A DNA stretch of 64,000 nt from Acorus gramineus (Eukaryota; Streptophyta; Magnoliopsida; Acorales; Acoraceae), in assembly GCA_030737835.1 (NCBI GenBank), contig JAUJYN010000020.1, forward strand, positions 496,001 through 560,000. The letters run 5' to 3'. The notes under the pieces are model-generated. The model was not told the DNA's origin, ran no database searches, and was given only the letters and a program-made list of their open reading frames with translations. Position 1 is the stretch's first letter. Each line of letters starts with the position of its first letter. Below, in pieces: positions 24,101-35,000 of the stretch. Both the position numbers and the translations under genes were made by a program.

Positions 24101-25096
24101 GTGTTCACCTTGGTGCTTCCAATTTGTGGATTGAATCTGATTCCATGACTGCGATAGCCTGGTTGCAAGGCAAAGGGGTGATGCCGAATACCGTGGTCAG
24201 CTCTCCAGATTCAAAGAAGCATTCTTCAAGGCTTAGCTTTACCCCAATCATGGAAGTCTCATACAGTCACAGGGAAGGTAACAGTGCTGCAGATGCTCTT
24301 GCCTCACACAGAACCAAGAGTGGTGAATCCCAATTCCACCAGCATGATCTTTGGCCTTCCCTGGAGGAAATCCTATTCAATGATAAGCTAGGGACTATTT
24401 ACGTACAGAAAGCCTAATATTCCCAATGTGTCCCTACTGAATACAGCCTCTCCTGCTATTTTGATGTACTTAGGGTAACCACCTGGGTGAATTTTGTTCC
24501 CCTCTTTTTGTTATCATAGCATTGTATATCTTTTTGACCAAATGTAATACAACTGACTACAAATTACCAACCAAAAAAAGGAATAACATTAGAAACAGGA
24601 ACCCATATATGACACCATCAAAAACACGACAAACATATTTGCATAAAATCATCATTTGGTCCACTGATATGACTCACCTCAATTTCTAAAAAACATAAAA
24701 ATAAAAAAAAATAAAGAGAACCAAAGCTACATAATTAAAAAAAAAAAAAAAGAGCAATCACAAAAACATACCTCTGTTTCCGATCGGCGAAAGCAGAAGC
24801 CAGCTCTAGATCGTTAGGGAGGAGAGGAAGCACATATTTGTGGAGATCCCGATCCAAGGAGCTCTCTTTCTCTCTCTGGCAAGCCTGCCTCCACCGTCTC
24901 TCCACCACCGGGAACCTCCTGGAGACGAACAACGTCAGAGACCTGGGGTTGGTTCCAATTGAGATCCCCTAAAACCTGGATATACATGAATGGTCTCAGA
25001 TTGGATTAAAAGAAGGGGCGGAGGAGGGTACCTGGAGAAGACGACGGAATCGTTAGGGCTGAGAATCCACATAGCTCTGATGCTACACTCCGACAT
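9165..25096 (-). CDS. AP5M: AP-5 complex subunit mu (AP5M), complete, 8 exons
   Basis: This is the medium subunit of the AP-5 adaptor complex, which acts in late endosome sorting. Exons on the minus strand: 25096-25032, 24918-24772, 21378-21073, 15947-15655, 15533-14635, 13709-13653, 10260-10213, 9236-9165. They total 1887 nt and encode 628 aa; Arabidopsis At2g20790 is about 613 aa. Phases close at every junction with no internal stop. The N-terminus MSECSIRAMWILSPNDSVVF fits the longin-like start. Exon 4 encodes the conserved SPSVGGLLDSLTGSIG stretch. Exon 5 (about residues 271-570) holds most of the mu homology domain, with KQPAWKPYLYKGKQR, GQINCRAELEGLPDVSFP and GFYQLSMVSEDEGAFLF, plus an acidic insert near residues 520-540. 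Exon 7 is a 48-bp microexon and exon 8 ends in YILWNTLGK plus a short tail. Intron 6 carries a retroelement. The family assignment is firm; the splice sites are by inspection only. Confidence 0.93.
10825..10836 (+). other. Primer binding site (initiator tRNA-Met type)
   Basis: TGGTATCAGAGC lies two bases after the 5' LTR end (10822). This is the usual plant gypsy/copia primer site for minus-strand DNA synthesis. Confidence 0.9.
10851..12388 (+). pseudogene. Broken gag gene with CCHC zinc knuckle
   Basis: This encodes the nucleocapsid/capsid-type protein of the element. The ATG is at 10851. The gag domain (about 11130-11640) shows DLPEFNGQLHIEDFLDWL and KLKGGASAWWEQLQ. A CCHC knuckle (CHRCGEQGHRSNQC) is at about 11887-11928, followed by an acidic region. 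After the usual gag/protease junction the sequence jumps to a short C-terminal stretch, and all pol domains are absent. The frame is broken by an in-frame TGA at 11031-11033, a one-base loss near 11390 and a TAA near 11423. After that the frame is open from about 11459 to 12388. Both stops are one C-to-T change from a sense codon. Confidence 0.85.
13090..13405 (+). mobile_element. 3' end fragment of a LINE-type retroposon
   Basis: The fragment ends in an A-run near 13398-13406. It resembles 43970-44280: both contain GGAAAACACATGG- or GGAAAAACACATGG-type sequence, then TATGGAGATCCC, then an AATAA/ATTTTCC-type end. An antisense relative lies at 17050-17800. No intact ORF remains. It lies in intron 6 of AP5M next to the gag-only element. 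Confidence 0.5.
17051..17406. repeat. Perfect 178-bp tandem duplication
   Basis: The segment starting GTACTTCCTAGTCAATGTAG at 17051 is repeated immediately at 17229. Both copies end AAAATAGTAAAAAC (17228 and 17406) and I saw no differences between them. It lies in AP5M intron 3, at the edge of an antisense LINE-like fragment (about 17050-17800). Perfect identity suggests a recent event or an assembly duplication. Confidence 0.9.
17410..17800 (-). mobile_element. Antisense LINE-like fragment
   Basis: Read on the minus strand, this region shares short blocks with the fragments at 13090-13405 and 43970-44280, including the TTAGAGATTTGG-type block near 17520. It also contains a degenerate coding-like stretch at 17529-17747. 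It is a decayed non-LTR retroelement piece with no intact gene. Confidence 0.4.
18308..19804 (+). mobile_element. MULE relic with long terminal inverted repeats and a FAR1 domain
   Basis: The left arm at about 18308-18600 is the inverse of the right arm at about 19560-19804. Shared blocks read outward to inward are GATCCTCTACTCTTATTTCC, CATGGAGAAGATCAAAT, TTTGCATTTATTTGGTG, GGTAACAATAG and TTTTTGGTGATTG. The left arm has an extra internal duplication of about 45 bp. The interior holds a FAR1-type zinc-binding domain but no MULE transposase core. Mutator-like elements of the FAR1/Jittery type carry such a domain at the transposase N-terminus, so this is probably a deletion derivative. The 9-bp target duplication was not found. 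It lies in AP5M intron 3. Confidence 0.7.
18936..19193 (+). pseudogene. FAR1 DNA-binding domain fragment
   Basis: The reading frame includes EYAWRMRFSIRRHTHNKN, then IISRVFVCCKEGF and KRDHLTKNSRAV. This matches the FAR1 family pattern of a basic YxFYxxYA-like helix followed by a CxxEGF motif and a KRD stretch. One in-frame TAA (about 18981) interrupts the start, and the protein ends at 19191-19193 before any transposase domain. It is a relic inside the MULE. Confidence 0.7.
19985..20900. mobile_element. MITE-like element with GGT-rich low-complexity core
   Basis: The right end (20775-20895) resembles 7870-8005. The left end (about 19985-20100) partly mirrors it through the TATACCAA/TTCCA block. 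The interior (20190-20660) is dense in GGTGGTGGT and has a 20-base G run at 20429-20448. Long apparent ORFs here are His/Pro/Thr low-complexity translations of this repeat and are not genes. It lies in intron 3 of AP5M. Confidence 0.45.
22240..22325 (-). mobile_element. tRNA-derived SINE
   Basis: The minus strand shows an A box (TAGCTCAGTGTGG) and a B box (CATTCGAGTCTC) about 45 bases apart, as in an RNA polymerase III internal promoter. An A-run follows at the 3' end (near 22235-22240). It lacks a clean tRNA cloverleaf and sits in AP5M intron 2, so a SINE head is more likely than a working tRNA. Confidence 0.6.
23455..23560. repeat. TA/CATA microsatellite-like tract
   Basis: This is alternating ATACAT/ATATAC-rich sequence in AP5M intron 2, of low complexity. 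Confidence 0.7.
23760..24585 (+). mobile_element. LINE 3' fragment with RNase H domain
   Basis: This is the RNase H-like domain of a plant LINE ORF2 (RVT_3 type). From about 23939 the frame reads NSDGSL then GGYGALIRDNKGNFLIGVAG. After a frameshift at about 24050-24075 it continues with GILSGLELGVHLG, WIESDSMTAIAWLQG and HREGNSAADALA, keeping the acidic catalytic positions, and stops near 24417. An A-rich end lies near 24571-24581. It sits in AP5M intron 2, antisense to the gene. Confidence 0.75.
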
Positions 25097-25159
25097 CTCG
25101 CCTGTCCTTTTCGGTTCCTTTTTTTTTTTTTCTCTCGTCTTCGATCGAGAGAGACGGAG

Positions 25160-25172
25160 AGTGCTTTTAAAT
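25160..25172 (-). promoter_or_regulatory. Possible TATA-like element of AP5M
   Basis: TATTTAAAAG is read on the minus strand about 70 bp upstream of the ATG at 25096. A CT/GA-rich leader lies between (25100-25160), as is common in plant 5' UTRs. This is weak evidence by position only. Confidence 0.3.
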
Positions 25173-25199
25173 ACTATCTCTAACTGCGGTATATGGTAA

Positions 25200-27384
25200 G
25201 TCATGGGGAATTAGGATGGTCTGAGATTTTAAGATAAGTAATTGTAAAGATGATAGAAATGTGCACGCACTATATAATGCAAATGGACTGGGGCTACTTT
25301 ATTCCCCATTTACATTTTTATATTTCTCATTAAAATTTAATAAAATATATATTAGACGAGGTATGTCTCATTAAACTTTTTTTAAAACTTATTAAAAATA
25401 TGTTAATTCACTTCAAAATGGAGCGATATATTTTTTATCAAAACACATACTTAATTAGATGTTTATCATTTTTAAAAAAATAACATGTGTAGTTAGAGTT
25501 TTTTTTACTATAAAAATGATTGAATCTAATATTTTCCTTTTTTATATAATAGTGAATTATTAGCGAGATAGAATGATGATACACTCGATTTATTTTGTAG
25601 CCTCATCTGCACTCTCATACACAATGATAGCATGTATGAGATTCTACCACAACATATCAAATAAAAAAAATTATTTTTTAAAAAAAGAAAAAATATATTA
25701 TAATATTTCAGTACATATTTTATTTCATATAGTAGTATATAATTCGATAGGAGAGCATAATTTAAAAAATAAAATGATGTGCACTACGCATAGGACTACA
25801 TAAGGGGTTGGACATATCATTCTCATCCTCTATAGAGAAACTGACTGGGCCTCCAAAATTATTACTACTCATCGCATTATTTTGGAGGATTTGGTAGGCT
25901 TGAGGATTCATTCCCTAAAAAAAAAAATCACATTTTTTATAAATGTATTCATGCAATTCATTGGAGTATATGTTTCATTATTTTATAAAAATATGTATCT
26001 CATTGGATGATGTATACTATTGTTAAAAAATTCAAAACACTTATAAACTGGATTTAATGCTGAAAAATGGACTGGATGTAACATTTCCAAAGGAAAAAGA
26101 TACACGCAACCCCAATTGCAATCCATCCTATTTTTCTTTTTCTTTTTAATCATGCACTCGCCATTTGAAGTGTATGCTATTATATGAAATGAAATATATA
26201 TTAATATACATTGGTATATTTTTTTTCATAATAAAAATATAAAAAAAATTTAAATCATATACTATGATAGAACCTAATACATTATAATAACAGTATATAT
26301 TACGCTATCATAATGCATGAGCTGCAAAATGAGCTACAAAATAGATTGCGGGTACGAGTGCTCTTTCTCAGAAGATATTATCCACGAGCATGCATGCATG
26401 GGAAGCATGAAAAATACCCTTGCATACAAATCTAAAAACGCATTTTTCAACTAGTTTCTTCAATTTATTTACAAACTTCAAAAAATGCTTTTTATTTTAA
26501 TGTACAATTCATTATCCTTATTTTATCTTGGAAATAACATAACATTACTTTGTTAATACCAGAGATACTCCACCCGTCCACCGTTTTAAATGTTAAAAAT
26601 GCCCTCTTCCAAATTTTTTTTTTTTTTTCAAATACCAAAATTACAATACAAAATTCAGTCAATGTTGACTTTCATCAATACTTGTTAAGGGTTGACAAAT
26701 ATTAACTCACATGTTTTAGTGTTTAACATGTAAAACTTTAGAAACAATTTTAAATTCTTTTTGTTTGAGAATAAGATAGACATTTTATAATTGATAATAA
26801 CATGTTTAAATATTGTAGAATGGTCATTCAAAGAGTATGGGTTGAGTGGATATTATGATCAAAGCCCCTTGCCCAGATAAATGTGCCATGCTCCACCAAA
26901 TGAAGGAGTCATTGGTGGAGCATGGTTGGAGATGCTTTTAACCAAACTAGATCTCGTCTCAAAAAAAAAAAAAAAAAAGCACCTATTTACAGACGGTCTT
27001 CAAAATGCCAGAATTAAACCAAGATTTTCTTTGGCAAAAATCAAAGTTTACTTACAATGATGGTCTCAAATCAGTGTGAACAGCAGTTCATAAGACCGGA
27101 ATAGCCGTTCATAAGACCAGAAGTCAATACTACCAGTAGTTTACATAACACAAATCGCAATCAATCATGTCTTATCATATTACATTGTTCGAATCCCCTG
27201 ACACCAAACCAACCCCAAATAGCAGTACCAAATAAAAGGAGAAAAAAAAATATGTACTTCCTCACCAATTGCAACATATAAATATTCACACCAATGCCAA
27301 GCCTTATTATACATGCAGTAATCATGCAGTAGTCTAGGAACTAAAAAAAACACAGTAAACACATTGGGTATGGAAAACAAGAGA
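25200..27384. other. AT-rich intergenic DNA with MITE-like pieces
   Basis: No gene is supported here. A segment near 25930-26045 shares the GGAGTATATG/CATTGGATGATGTATA pattern with the repeats in FBL4 intron 1 (37740-38100). An A-run is at 26961-26979. Confidence 0.5.
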
Positions 27385-27906
27385 CTAAGGTTTGGTGGTG
27401 GTGTGTATGCCGGAACCTTTCCTTAGCAATGCCTTCTTATGTTCTATGAACTTGTGAGACCTCTCATTTATATCAAGGTGCGGTTCTGGAGCCTTTAAGC
27501 CCGCATCTCTGTCTCTTGCTTGATGAACATCAGATGATGATTTTAGAGTTACATTTTTCTCTCCAACAGTACTCACATCACGCACATCTTGCACTTTACG
27601 TTTGATAATCGCCTTGCCTTTCGATGGAATGGCCGCATCGACAATGACGACGGTCACGTGAGAATCAACGTTGACGTTCTCGACCTCCCCCAAGTCTTCT
27701 TCATGGCCCTCCATAGCTTTCTGTTGTTGGGGACGGCCCAACGTGATGCGTTTGAGGCCGCCGTCCACGAAGAACTTGATGAGTCTCTGGCAAATTGTGA
27801 GATTGTCTCGTCTTTCCATGAGAGATTTTTGGCTTTGTTGTATTGGTTGAAGGAGAATCGATTTGTGGGGGGTTTTTATTCTGAAGGGGAGAGATAGTGA
27901 CACCAT
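27385..27906 (-). CDS. Intact single-exon ORF of unknown function (173 aa)
   Basis: The ORF runs from ATG at 27906 to the stop at 27385 with no interruption, between AP5M and FBL4. The protein is polar and basic. It starts MVSLSLPFRI, has a Val-rich stretch (HVTVVIVDAA) near residue 85 and a Lys-rich middle. It ends with DINERSHKFIEHKKALLRKG, which loosely recalls the short C-terminal motif of DUF761-like plant proteins. No membrane segment or signal peptide is obvious. A TATAAA lies on the minus strand at 27981-27986, about 75 bp before the ATG. A 102-codon ORF on the other strand overlaps it and is taken as its shadow. I do not recognise the family. It could be a real small gene or a chance ORF in a slightly GC-richer patch. 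Confidence 0.5.
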   Translation of the reverse strand: MVSLSLPFRIKTPHKSILLQPIQQSQKSLMERRDNLTICQRLIKFFVDGGLKRITLGRPQQQKAMEGHEEDLGEVENVNVDSHVTVVIVDAAIPSKGKAIIKRKVQDVRDVSTVGEKNVTLKSSSDVHQARDRDAGLKAPEPHLDINERSHKFIEHKKALLRKGSGIHTTTKP

Positions 27907-29083
27907 GATCCTTGCTTCATAGACAAGGTAGCTTGGAAATAAAGCATTTTAGCATGCAAAAAATAGTGCTTCTCTTTTACTTTATATCCGTTTAACACTT
28001 TTTAAACCACAGTGTGGATGTCTCCTCCTAGGCTTTTTGCTTGAGTAGGGGAAGTTTTGCTCTTTTAAGTTTCACACATACATGTTCTTCTAAATTAAAA
28101 ACACATGCCTTGGTATTAGACCATGATTCTTGATACCCTCCATGTTTCACGGAAACGTAGGAATATCTTTTTGATGTCGCGTGTGAATATGAAACATCAT
28201 ATTCTCAATGTGAAGTTGAAAACATCACACTCAAAAGAATCCTAGGAAGACAGACCTCTTTCTTTGCATGACTAATGAATGGCTGAAATTAAGGCTACGT
28301 CTCCTCAACAAATTAACTATCATACGTACATAAAACTATAAAAGTATATCTAGTGACCTCTCCCGGCGTGTTTAAAATGAATCGATACCTAACAAGCATG
28401 ATAAACATGTTTCAATTCATGAGTTCCATATAAAATGCAGAGACCGATTATGTAGAAATTTATCAATCAGTTGCTAAATTAATTGAGAAAAATATTTCTA
28501 ATCACCTCGGCAATGACTGCAATGTTTATTCCAAGGGATTCCAGTAGATCGGAAATCACTCAAACATGAATGCAAATATGCAAAATTAGCCTCATTCAAA
28601 AGAAAAACAGGTGTCAAAACCATTCAATCAATCAACTGTTTGTTGGCTTGCATCCAATATTTGCAAATATACAGGTTCCTTATACAGGTTCCTTATTGAT
28701 CTCCAAAAAAAATGTACAATCAGAATTCCTTCCTTTATATAAGACAGCAGACATACATATTTCATTTATTCTCCATGGATGCTCTCTCAAAGGGCATCCA
28801 AACAAGCATCATAGCAGCACACAATGAAAGTTGACAGTAAATAAGTACAACAAACCAACATCATCGCAGCGCACGATGAAAGTTGACAGTAAATAAGTAC
28901 AACATGCTTCTGCACTTTCCAGGTTTCCAGCTACATCATGGTCCCACTTTGCACTCTCTCTGATTTTGGGAATCCTTCACTGATAAAATCATTTGTACAT
29001 GCAACATTAAGAAGTCTTGAACTTGCAAGATTCCACACAGCCACTCCCAATGTAGAGACCATATACAAGCAAGATAACTGAAC
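27907..29083. other. FBL4 3' flank and upstream DNA of the 173-aa ORF
   Basis: AT-rich DNA with no other gene. A short tandem duplication at about 28807-28905 repeats GATGAAAGTTGACAGTAAAT-like sequence twice and probably lies in or near the FBL4 3' UTR. Confidence 0.5.
27981..27986 (-). promoter_or_regulatory. TATA box candidate for the 173-aa ORF
   Basis: TATAAA is read on the minus strand about 75 bp upstream of the ATG at 27906. It is appropriately placed, but this is evidence by position only. Confidence 0.3.
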
Positions 29084-32000
29084 CTAGAGATCAATGCAAA
29101 GGTAAGAAAGCACAGATGCCGCCCTACGCCTGGTCCTCTGGCTGACCTTCCACTTCTCAACCAGAACCTTCTTTATGTAGGCACAGCTTGAGACCACGGT
29201 GGCAACCCCCGCTGCAGTTATATATGGGCAATAAACCATATGGCATGTCTCGAGATGCTTACATCTCTTCACAAGGTGAGCAAGGCCAGTGTCAGTTATC
29301 AGTCGGCAGTGAGAGAGTACTATATCCTTCAGTTTAGGACAACCTTCACCTACTTCTGTCAGCGCTACATCCCCTATGTTCTGTATATAAGATAGAGAGT
29401 AGTAATTTCACTAATAGAACAGGCCAAGAGAGAATAACAGCTGGAGCAGGTTTCTATTTGTGTGCACATCTATCTTCCATTATTCAATATTTTAAATATC
29501 AACTCAACTTGGGTATGAGATTAGATAATACAACACCCAGAATTTCATTTCCATTATGCACACCAAATCAGGAAAGAGGCGCAAAGGATGACATGTATGA
29601 TGAAATAAAAAAAATCTCAAAATCTCAAAATAGAATTGTTCAATTTGTTTGTGCTTATGCTGCTGGGTTCTTATAATTTTCTTTTTATTTCTGCCTACTC
29701 CAAGCAGCTTTCATTGTGTGTGCTACCCAAAATAATATGATTGAAAATGAACAGATAAAAAGAAAAGTCACGTCATGCATCACAAATATATGTGCACGTC
29801 TAGCAGCATATGCAGAGCACCTTCCCCACATCAGTGGCACATGTGCCCTGGTGGGGGGTTTGACCGCACTCATGCATGATTACAGGCTACTAAAGATGGT
29901 GTATATCTTTGGAGCAATGGTAAAATGCTCAAGATAAAAGAACAAAATTGTGGGTACAAATCGTCAAATCTTGAGAATAGCCATTCCGAGCCCCGGAAAA
30001 AAAAAAATAATAATAATAAAAGAAATGGCTAGGAACATATCCGATCCCTCCCATCCTAGCATCCTGCTACGTGAGGGACCGCTCTAGGCGATAATAAACA
30101 CTATAATATATCTGGACCTTTCCATTCAACATAAACCTACCTGCTATCTATCATATTCTAGTTTGTCACTAAAGAGTAAAAGAAGCACGTCCATGTATGC
30201 CTATAAATGCAATATATCTAGTTCAAAATAAATTTCAGTTATTTCAAAATGCATAGAAAAGTATTATATGCACAATTTTGGCATCACAATAGGTAGAGGT
30301 GGGAATGAAGCCAGACCTGAAGCACACTGACATCCAGGTAAATGAGTTTGGGACAGCCTCTAGCAATGGCTGTCAGTCCAACATCACCAATTTGATGACA
30401 GCCACTAACATTCAAATATTGCAGAGAGCAGCCCTTACCAACAGCGACAAGAGCATCATCCCCAACCCTGGGTAAATTTTTTTGACAGAGATCAGAGTGA
30501 GTTACACGAACATGTAAGCAAACAGATTGACTCCTTATAACATAATTAAAATTACAAGTGACCAACTTTGTTCATTGCTCATATACGCATCTCAATTCAT
30601 GAACTTATAAAGCCCTGTACTAGTAATACAACATTTGCAATTTCTGGTTTTTCTTCTGCAGCAGTGACTGCATGTGTCCGTGATAGAGTAGACTGCAGTA
30701 GAGATATTTGAATATTTTATTGTACTACTTACATATGGTGCCTTTATTCTTTGAGTAACAGATCCATATATAATTCCAAGGAATTGTAATATTTGCTTTC
30801 ACCTTATATCTAGTTTGACAATCCAGTAAAACCAACAAACAATATAAATGCAGATCTGAAGAACAAACCTTTCAGTCTATTATAAGTTTAGTCAGTATGT
30901 CCCATGCAGTCAACGGTATAATCAAAGATAAATTCCAGAAAGATCAAAATTGTACTTAAAAGGAGAAAAACCAAAAGTCATATGGTTTACCTATCACAAA
31001 ACCGAATGCTCAAATCTGTGAGATATTTACAGTTTTCACCTACCGCAATAATCCCTTTGTCTCCAATCTGCAATGAAAAACCAAAAGCATAAGACAAACA
31101 CAACATGCATTCCCTGATTTTATATATATTAATCTATTTTGAATAAAGGTGGAAGCACACCACCTGAGTTTTATTAACAAAAACAGATGCTACACTCCAA
31201 CTCAAGGTGGCAAAACCGCCCACCTTTTACCGCAAGAATGTTACCTATGATTCAAGAAGTCTACCAGGAACAAAAGTAGAAAACAAACAGAGTGGAAAAC
31301 CAGATGCCAAAGGGGCCATGCCAATAAGAAGACCAACCCTGAATCAATACATATGTTAAAATATGCGCATTCTGAGTTCCTAATCCTCAGATCCCATGTT
31401 CAGACATTAATATTGGCAATTTCGCTATATTCATCATGGAAAAAAAAATAATTCATAGAAAAAGATTAGAGGAACAAAGTTCACCTCATAGCAACGCCGA
31501 ATATGAAGTTTCTTTAAGTTGTTGCAACCCAAAGCTATGCTACATATTGCATCATCACCGATACTCAAACAATCGACCAAGTGAAGAGCTTGCAGACGAG
31601 TACAGCCTTTGCTGACTTCAAAAAGGCCACTATTACCAATCCTTTGGCAGTATAGTAAAGCTAACTCTGTAAGAAGTCTGCCATTTATAGCATAAGAAAT
31701 TATTATGTTTACAGAACGAGCAATATAACAAAATGAAGTAACAGTGGTGATATTTGTACATTTACCCAAACTACCAGATGCAAATTAGTAGTAGATAACA
31801 TTCTTAACACAATTTTTATTATTATTATTCTAGTTCATTGACTACACAAAAGTGCCCACAATACTGCAAGGATCAGTTGGTATATTGTTCAGTGGCAAAC
31901 TAACAAAGACAGAAGGATACTATCTCAGGATTCTGAGCAAAGAGATCCTACAATAACTTAATAATTTACTGAAGAAATTGGCAGAATTCTTATTTCGGAA

Positions 32001-35000
32001 AAGGTGGTAGGAATTTTTTAGTATCCATGTGTATGATCTTTCTTTCTGTCGTTTAAAAGCCACCTCTTTGGATGCCTGTCTTTTTTCCCGCACTGTTGTA
32101 CATGTCCCTCTAGTTAAAGTAGCATCAGGGGTTCATGAGGATACATTTGTAAGAGCTTTGTATGATATGGATATCAAAACTGTTTATTAGTCATTCCACT
32201 TCAAGTGACTAATTTAAGGATTTTACCAAAACTGACATGTATAAAGACTAGAGAAAACAAAAAAAAGGTCTTAAATATGTAGAATATGATTGAAGGACGT
32301 AAATCAACTACAATCTGTATCTCATATTATCTGGTGAATCACAAATCTTATTTAAGAACGGATATTTGTGATAGACCCAGATAAAGATATTACCACGTTC
32401 CATCATTAAACAACAGTGGTTTGTCAATTACAAAATTTTCAACAACAGTGGTTTGTCAATTATAAAATTGAGTTAAGCACCTGAAAAATAAATGCAAGGA
32501 CTGAGGCCATTCCTTGGGCATCCGGGTTTGTATGAGGTGGACCCATCGAATTTGGGTGGAACTTTCAATCCCCAATAGGAGGGCCCTGATTGGGTGGGTC
32601 TAGGTGGGGCAAGGACCCATTTACCCGGATTGATCTATTCTTGCCCATTTAACTAGGCCATTCATAGAATGAAGCTTCGCAGGGGTCACCGGCCCTACTA
32701 GAAGCGACGAACGAGGAGAGTCATCGAGCAACTGCAGCCCATGAAGATTGCTATCGAAGGGAGTCGGGATCTCCGAAAGCATCAGAGCTGAAAGCCTACT
32801 AAATGAGAGAAAATGGGGAGCTCGCCCAACATGTAGAGTGCAACAATGGAATGAGGGTTGTTTGTCGGCCCTCGGGAGTTGTTCAATCGAACTCCGGGAA
32901 TCACCCGGCTGCAATCATCAAAGTAGTTAAAAATAACGGCCTAGTGTGTCAGTGAACACAAAGCATTGAGCCACAAGTTCAAACTCAGGGAAAAGGGCAA
33001 AATTTATTGGCTTTCTAGCAGAGGCATTCAGGGAATCGGGGGATTTTCCAATGGAGAATGGGGTTTCCAGGGCAATCGAGTTAGGGAGAGCAGGGGGGAG
33101 GGAAATTGAGTTAGAAGAAAAAGGCTCTCTCTCACCCCATTCAGACTTTGTATTCGTATTATATAAATAGTGGTAGCAATTTCTATGTTTCAACATAAAC
33201 ATTCACATTAAGCTTAAAGCATTTATTTACATAGTGTGTGGAATCAGATCTATACAACATGGCTGGCCCTAGTCACCATCCTATAAAAATTCCTCTTTAA
33301 TATCTCCAATACTCTTTCATCATAAAAAAAATCTCCTGTACTCACCCATCATTAAACAACCTAGAGGCACATTTCCATTACATGCAACCAGCTCTACTCT
33401 TATAAAAGATATCTTCATCAGGTTATCAATCTGTTGTCATTATCATAGGTACATAAAGCTTCTCTTTATATTAGTTCATGGAAATCTAGACATCCCCCAC
33501 CATTAACTGTGATATCAATACCAAGGTACCAAGTACTAGCTATTAGACACTTATAATTCCATTCTATCAACTCCCAAGTGTCTCATTAACCAATACCATA
33601 TTGGCAATCAAAATGCACCAAATAGCCACCAACCAATCTCCAAGTAGCTTTCTCACAGAGTTATTTTTAGAATGGGTAGGAAATCCTACCAACCAATTTT
33701 ATTGAAAAATCTTGTAAAAAATATAAGATCAGAATAAAAAAAGATAAACCAAAACATAAATGTGTAAATAATATAAAAAAAAACATCTTAATAAAAAAAG
33801 GCAATGAGAAAGCATTGAAATCATGGTAAAATCAGCCATCAAGAGAGTTCAATTACAGCTAATGTTAGCATTTAATATTCAAGAAAACTCAAGAATACCA
33901 AAAATACTCACGGGCAAGATTTTCCTATACACTCCAACCCGTATGTTCCAATGTTATGGCAGCCATTTATCTCAAGATGTGTTATTTGTCTACAGCCAGC
34001 TGCAACAGCTTCAAGGCTTTTGTCACTCAAGAAATAGCAGTCACTCAGAGTGAGATTTCTCAGCTTTTTGCAACCATTTCCAATAGCAAGAAGGCTCCTA
34101 CAGATCACACTCAAAAATAAAATATTAAAATGTAGAAGAGAAAGGTAAACTTTATACTTTAGGTGCAGATAATTTAGCAATTATCATAACTTCCAAATAA
34201 ACAAAAGCAACAATTAAAAACAGTGTTTTGAACTTGATTTTAGCTTTCCCATCACACTCCATAAAAGTTTGATAACATCAACATTGTCGTCGATGATTAA
34301 TCAATGAAGTAAAAATGTGCAATCATAATCCCATATACGGAAATTTAAATTTGAAGAAATTCAGAATTTTAATTTTTGTGATAACATCTATAAGTTGTGA
34401 ATTGAACCTGTCAGTAAATCTTTGAAAACTGTAGAGCGCCAACAATTCTAGTGACGAACAAACAAATCCTACAGTCTGCAGCGCCTCATCAGTAACATTT
34501 ATACACTGTAACTTTAAAGCCTTCAAAGATGTGCAGCCACCAGCCACGGCAAGTATTCCTCTGTTTTGGATGAATTCTGAGTCCAATGACAATGTCTGAA
34601 GAGATTTGCAACTAGATCCCAGAGCCACTAGGGAGAGATCAGTTATTCGTGTACAAGCTGCAATACCAATAGCTTTCAATGACTTCCCACAGCCACGTGC
34701 TAAGTCTACCAAACCTCTGTCAGTCACCCCTTCACAGAAACGTAAATTCAGATCTTCAAGTTTCTTACAGAACTCTCCCACAGCTGAAAGACCTTGATCT
34801 TCAACAAAGCATCCCTATAAGCAGAGATGTGAACTGTTATGGTTTCTAACCTTTCAACTTGTTTACCAGAGATATCTCCCATGCAATTAAAATAACAATG
34901 CAGGTGACACAATTTAGCAGTGAAACTTCATCAAATATTTAAGGTTTTCTGGTGTGCAATACTACATATAAGTGGAGCAGCCAGAAGGATATCCCTAGAG

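Noticed and set aside
27589..27897. 102-aa ORF on the plus strand
   Set aside because: It lies wholly antisense to the longer 173-aa ORF and has no recognisable feature; treated as a shadow.
34606..34797. Plus-strand ORF over FBL4 exon 3
   Set aside because: Antisense shadow of the leucine-rich-repeat exon.
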